64,000 bases of DNA from Kribbella voronezhensis (GTDB taxonomy: Bacteria; Actinomycetota; Actinomycetes; Propionibacteriales; Kribbellaceae). The translations under genes and the position numbers were made by a program. The stretch's first letter is position 1. Each line of letters opens with the position of its first letter. The notes beneath the pieces were generated by a model that did no database searches, was not told where the DNA came from, and worked only from the letters and a program-made list of their open reading frames with translations. The stretch is taken from positions 483,154 to 547,153 of the forward strand of contig NZ_SOCE01000001.1 of NCBI RefSeq assembly GCF_004365175.1, in the 5' to 3' direction. Below, piece by piece: positions 62,060 to 64,000 of the stretch.

Positions 62060-64000
62060 GTGGATCAATCCCCCACATCGACCGATCTGGAAAACGTCGA
62101 ACGGGCTGAGCTGGACGCAGAGCAGGCACACGTCGACCGGGTCTACACCCGGGTCGACGAGGCCGCCCGGTCCGCCTCCCGGATTGCGGTCGAAGGGCAC
62201 CAACGCGGTCAGGCGCAGAACGTCGGCCGGGTCCGCGATGAGGAGCAGACCGGCCTCTACGAGCGTGACGTCCTGGTGTACGCCGCCGCCCGCCGGATCG
62301 CCGAGCTGGACGCGGAGCACGAGGGACTGGTGTTCGGCCGGCTCGACTCCGACGCCGGTGACGACACCGAGCCCGTCGCGGCCGCCGAGGACCTGGAGAA
62401 GCTGTACGTCGGGCGCATCGGCGTCCGCGACGCGGAGTACGAACCGCTGGTGATCGACTGGCGGGCGCCTGCCGCCGAGCCCTTCTACCGAGCCACCTCG
62501 ACCGACCGGCTGCGTGTGGTCCGGCGTCGCGTACTGCGGAACAAGGGCCCGCGGATCGTCGGGCTCGAGGACGACCTGCTGGCCCCTGACCGATCGCCCG
62601 AGGACCTGCCGGTGCTTGGCGAGGGCGCGCTGATGGCGTCGCTGTCGCGGGCCCGCGGTCACACGATGCGCGACATCGTCGCGACCATCCAGGCCGAGCA
62701 GGACGAGGCGATCCGGGCACCGGCCCGTGGTGTCACCGTCATCGGCGGCGGTCCAGGTACCGGCAAGACTGTCGTCGCGCTGCACCGCGCGGCCTACCTG
62801 CTGTACTCCGACCGGCGCCGCTTCGAGCGGGGTGGCGTGCTGGTGGTCGGTCCGTCCGCTGCGTTCATGGCGTACATCGAGCGCGTGCTTCCCAGCCTCG
62901 GGGAGAACACGGTGTCGCTGCGCGCGGTCGGTGAGCTGGTGGACGGCGTACGGGCGACTGCTGTCGACGACGCGGCGGCTGCCGCCATCAAGGGCTCACT
63001 GCGGATGCGTGGCCTGCTCTCGCGAGCCGCGCGCGACCGGGTGCCGGATGCTCCGACGACGCTGCGCGTCTTCATTGGTGGCGCCACTGTCGAGCTGGAC
63101 GCGAACCAGCTCGACAACGTCCGCCGCAACGCACTACGCCGTACGCCGCGCAACCGCGCCGCCTCCGAAGCTCGCAAGGGGCTGGTGGCCGCGCTGTGGA
63201 ACAAGTTCCCCGAGGACCTGCGTACTGGGGTGTACGCAGACCGGGAGGCCTTCGGCGACCGGGTCACCGACACCCCGGCGTACAAGACGTTCTTTGCCGC
63301 GTGGTGGCCGATGCTGACGCCTGGTGCCGTACTGCGGTGGCTCGGCGACCCGCGTCGGGTGTCCCGGTGGGCACGCGGCGAGTTCAGCCCGGCCGAGGTC
63401 GAGGATCTGGCGGCCGCGATCCGTAGTACGGACGAGTTCACCGTCGCGGACGTCGCGTTGCTCGATGAACTCGGTCAGCTGCTCGGCCGGCCGCCGATCC
63501 AGGAAGCCGGGCGCGACGAGGAGTTCGACTGGCTGGAAGGTCTGTCGGACGGCGTGAACGAGGTGCTCACCACGTCCGAGCGCCGGGCGCGCAGCATCGC
63601 GGCCGCCGAGGCGGACGAGCCCGAGGAGTACGCGCACGTCCTCGTCGACGAGGCGCAGGACCTCTCCCCCATGCAGTGGCGGATGGTGACGCGGCGCGGT
63701 CCGCAGGCGAGCTGGACCGTCGTCGGCGACACGGCGCAGAGCTCCTGGCCGGACCCGGCCGAAGCGCGGGCCGCGATGGACTCGATGCTGTCGCACCTGC
63801 AGCGGCACACGTTCCGGCTCTCGACCAACTACCGGAACTCGGCCGAGATCTACTCCTTCGCGGGTGAGGTCATCCGGCGGCAGATCCCCGACGCGGACCT
63901 GCCCGACGCGGTACGCCGTACCGGGGTCGAGCCCGAGCACCGCCTCTTCGACGCCGCCAAGATCGCCGAAGCTGCCGGTGACGCGGCGGTCGAGCTGCTC
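62060..64000 (+). CDS. HelD/HelR-type UvrD-like ATPase, 3' end beyond the window
   Basis: From GTG 62060 (GAGAGG in front) 647 codons are open to the right edge. The N-terminus is a long coiled coil (about 8-80), as in HelD, which pushes into the RNA polymerase channels. Walker A is G-G-G-P-G-T-G-K-T (229-237). The second half has V-D-E-A-Q-D-L-S-P-M-Q, V-V-G-D-T-A-Q-S and L-S-T-N-Y-R-N-S, the UvrD-type motifs. HelD/HelR releases stalled RNA polymerase, and HelR also gives rifamycin tolerance in Streptomyces. No rifamycin-associated inverted repeat is seen in the 92-base leader. Confidence 0.92.
   Translation, partial: MDQSPTSTDLENVERAELDAEQAHVDRVYTRVDEAARSASRIAVEGHQRGQAQNVGRVRDEEQTGLYERDVLVYAAARRIAELDAEHEGLVFGRLDSDAGDDTEPVAAAEDLEKLYVGRIGVRDAEYEPLVIDWRAPAAEPFYRATSTDRLRVVRRRVLRNKGPRIVGLEDDLLAPDRSPEDLPVLGEGALMASLSRARGHTMRDIVATIQAEQDEAIRAPARGVTVIGGGPGTGKTVVALHRAAYLLYSDRRRFERGGVLVVGPSAAFMAYIERVLPSLGENTVSLRAVGELVDGVRATAVDDAAAAAIKGSLRMRGLLSRAARDRVPDAPTTLRVFIGGATVELDANQLDNVRRNALRRTPRNRAASEARKGLVAALWNKFPEDLRTGVYADREAFGDRVTDTPAYKTFFAAWWPMLTPGAVLRWLGDPRRVSRWARGEFSPAEVEDLAAAIRSTDEFTVADVALLDELGQLLGRPPIQEAGRDEEFDWLEGLSDGVNEVLTTSERRARSIAAAEADEPEEYAHVLVDEAQDLSPMQWRMVTRRGPQASWTVVGDTAQSSWPDPAEARAAMDSMLSHLQRHTFRLSTNYRNSAEIYSFAGEVIRRQIPDADLPDAVRRTGVEPEHRLFDAAKIAEAAGDAAVELL

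Overview
The window is high-GC actinobacterial chromosome. The gene set (DAP-type murE, sepF, wag31-type divIVA, translational ileS T-box, DUF3040, SAV_6107-type HEPN protein, HelD/HelR-type ATPase) and the frequent GTG starts fit the Propionibacteriales. A Kribbella-like soil organism is my best guess, and that is an inference. No rRNA, tRNA, CRISPR array or intact mobile element was seen.

Layout. 1-8.8 kb is accessory: a secreted WAVG-repeat protein running off the left edge, a scrap of tyrosine recombinase, an AraC regulator, two VOC proteins, recQ, a LysR regulator and two membrane proteins (DUF3352, DUF2567-like). 8.8-19.1 kb holds dnaE, a GH13 glucosidase coupled to a 30-residue membrane peptide, a LuxR-type ATPase regulator, and the rluD-lsp-DksA/TraR cluster. 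19.3-22.7 kb is ileS behind a T-box. A MarR/flavoprotein pair follows at 22.7-23.7 kb. 23.8-45.4 kb is the division and cell-wall cluster on the minus strand. In transcription order it runs mraZ, rsmH, ftsL, ftsI, murE, murF, mraY, murD, ftsW, murG, murC, ftsQ, ftsZ, then an ArsR/S41-peptidase pair, then pgeF, yggS, sepF, yggT, divIVA. Most junctions from rsmH to murC are 1-4 base overlaps, so subunit supply is probably translationally coupled. 45.6-50.3 kb, on the plus strand, is a moxR-DUF58-transglutaminase operon. 50.4-57.2 kb is unusually rich in tandem repeats and contains DUF3040, a methyltransferase, a LexA-controlled DUF6504-HEPN operon, DM13, DUF4037, YbaK/EbsC, a DHFR-like reductase and a nucleotidyltransferase. 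57.9-64 kb holds a peptidoglycan amidase, DUF4126, an FAD oxidoreductase and a HelD-type ATPase cut by the right edge.

The most unusual pattern is at gene 3' ends. At four minus-strand genes (dnaE, the methyltransferase, the HEPN gene and the DHFR-like gene) the last codons together with the stop codon are repeated in tandem just beyond the gene. The periods are 35, 121, about 198 and 77 bp, and every copy keeps a stop codon. Two further arrays (27 bp x 8 and 29 bp x 4) also lie directly after stop codons. A second item is a well-formed SOS promoter with a perfect LexA palindrome in front of the DUF6504-HEPN operon, which suggests that this poorly characterised module belongs to the DNA-damage response.
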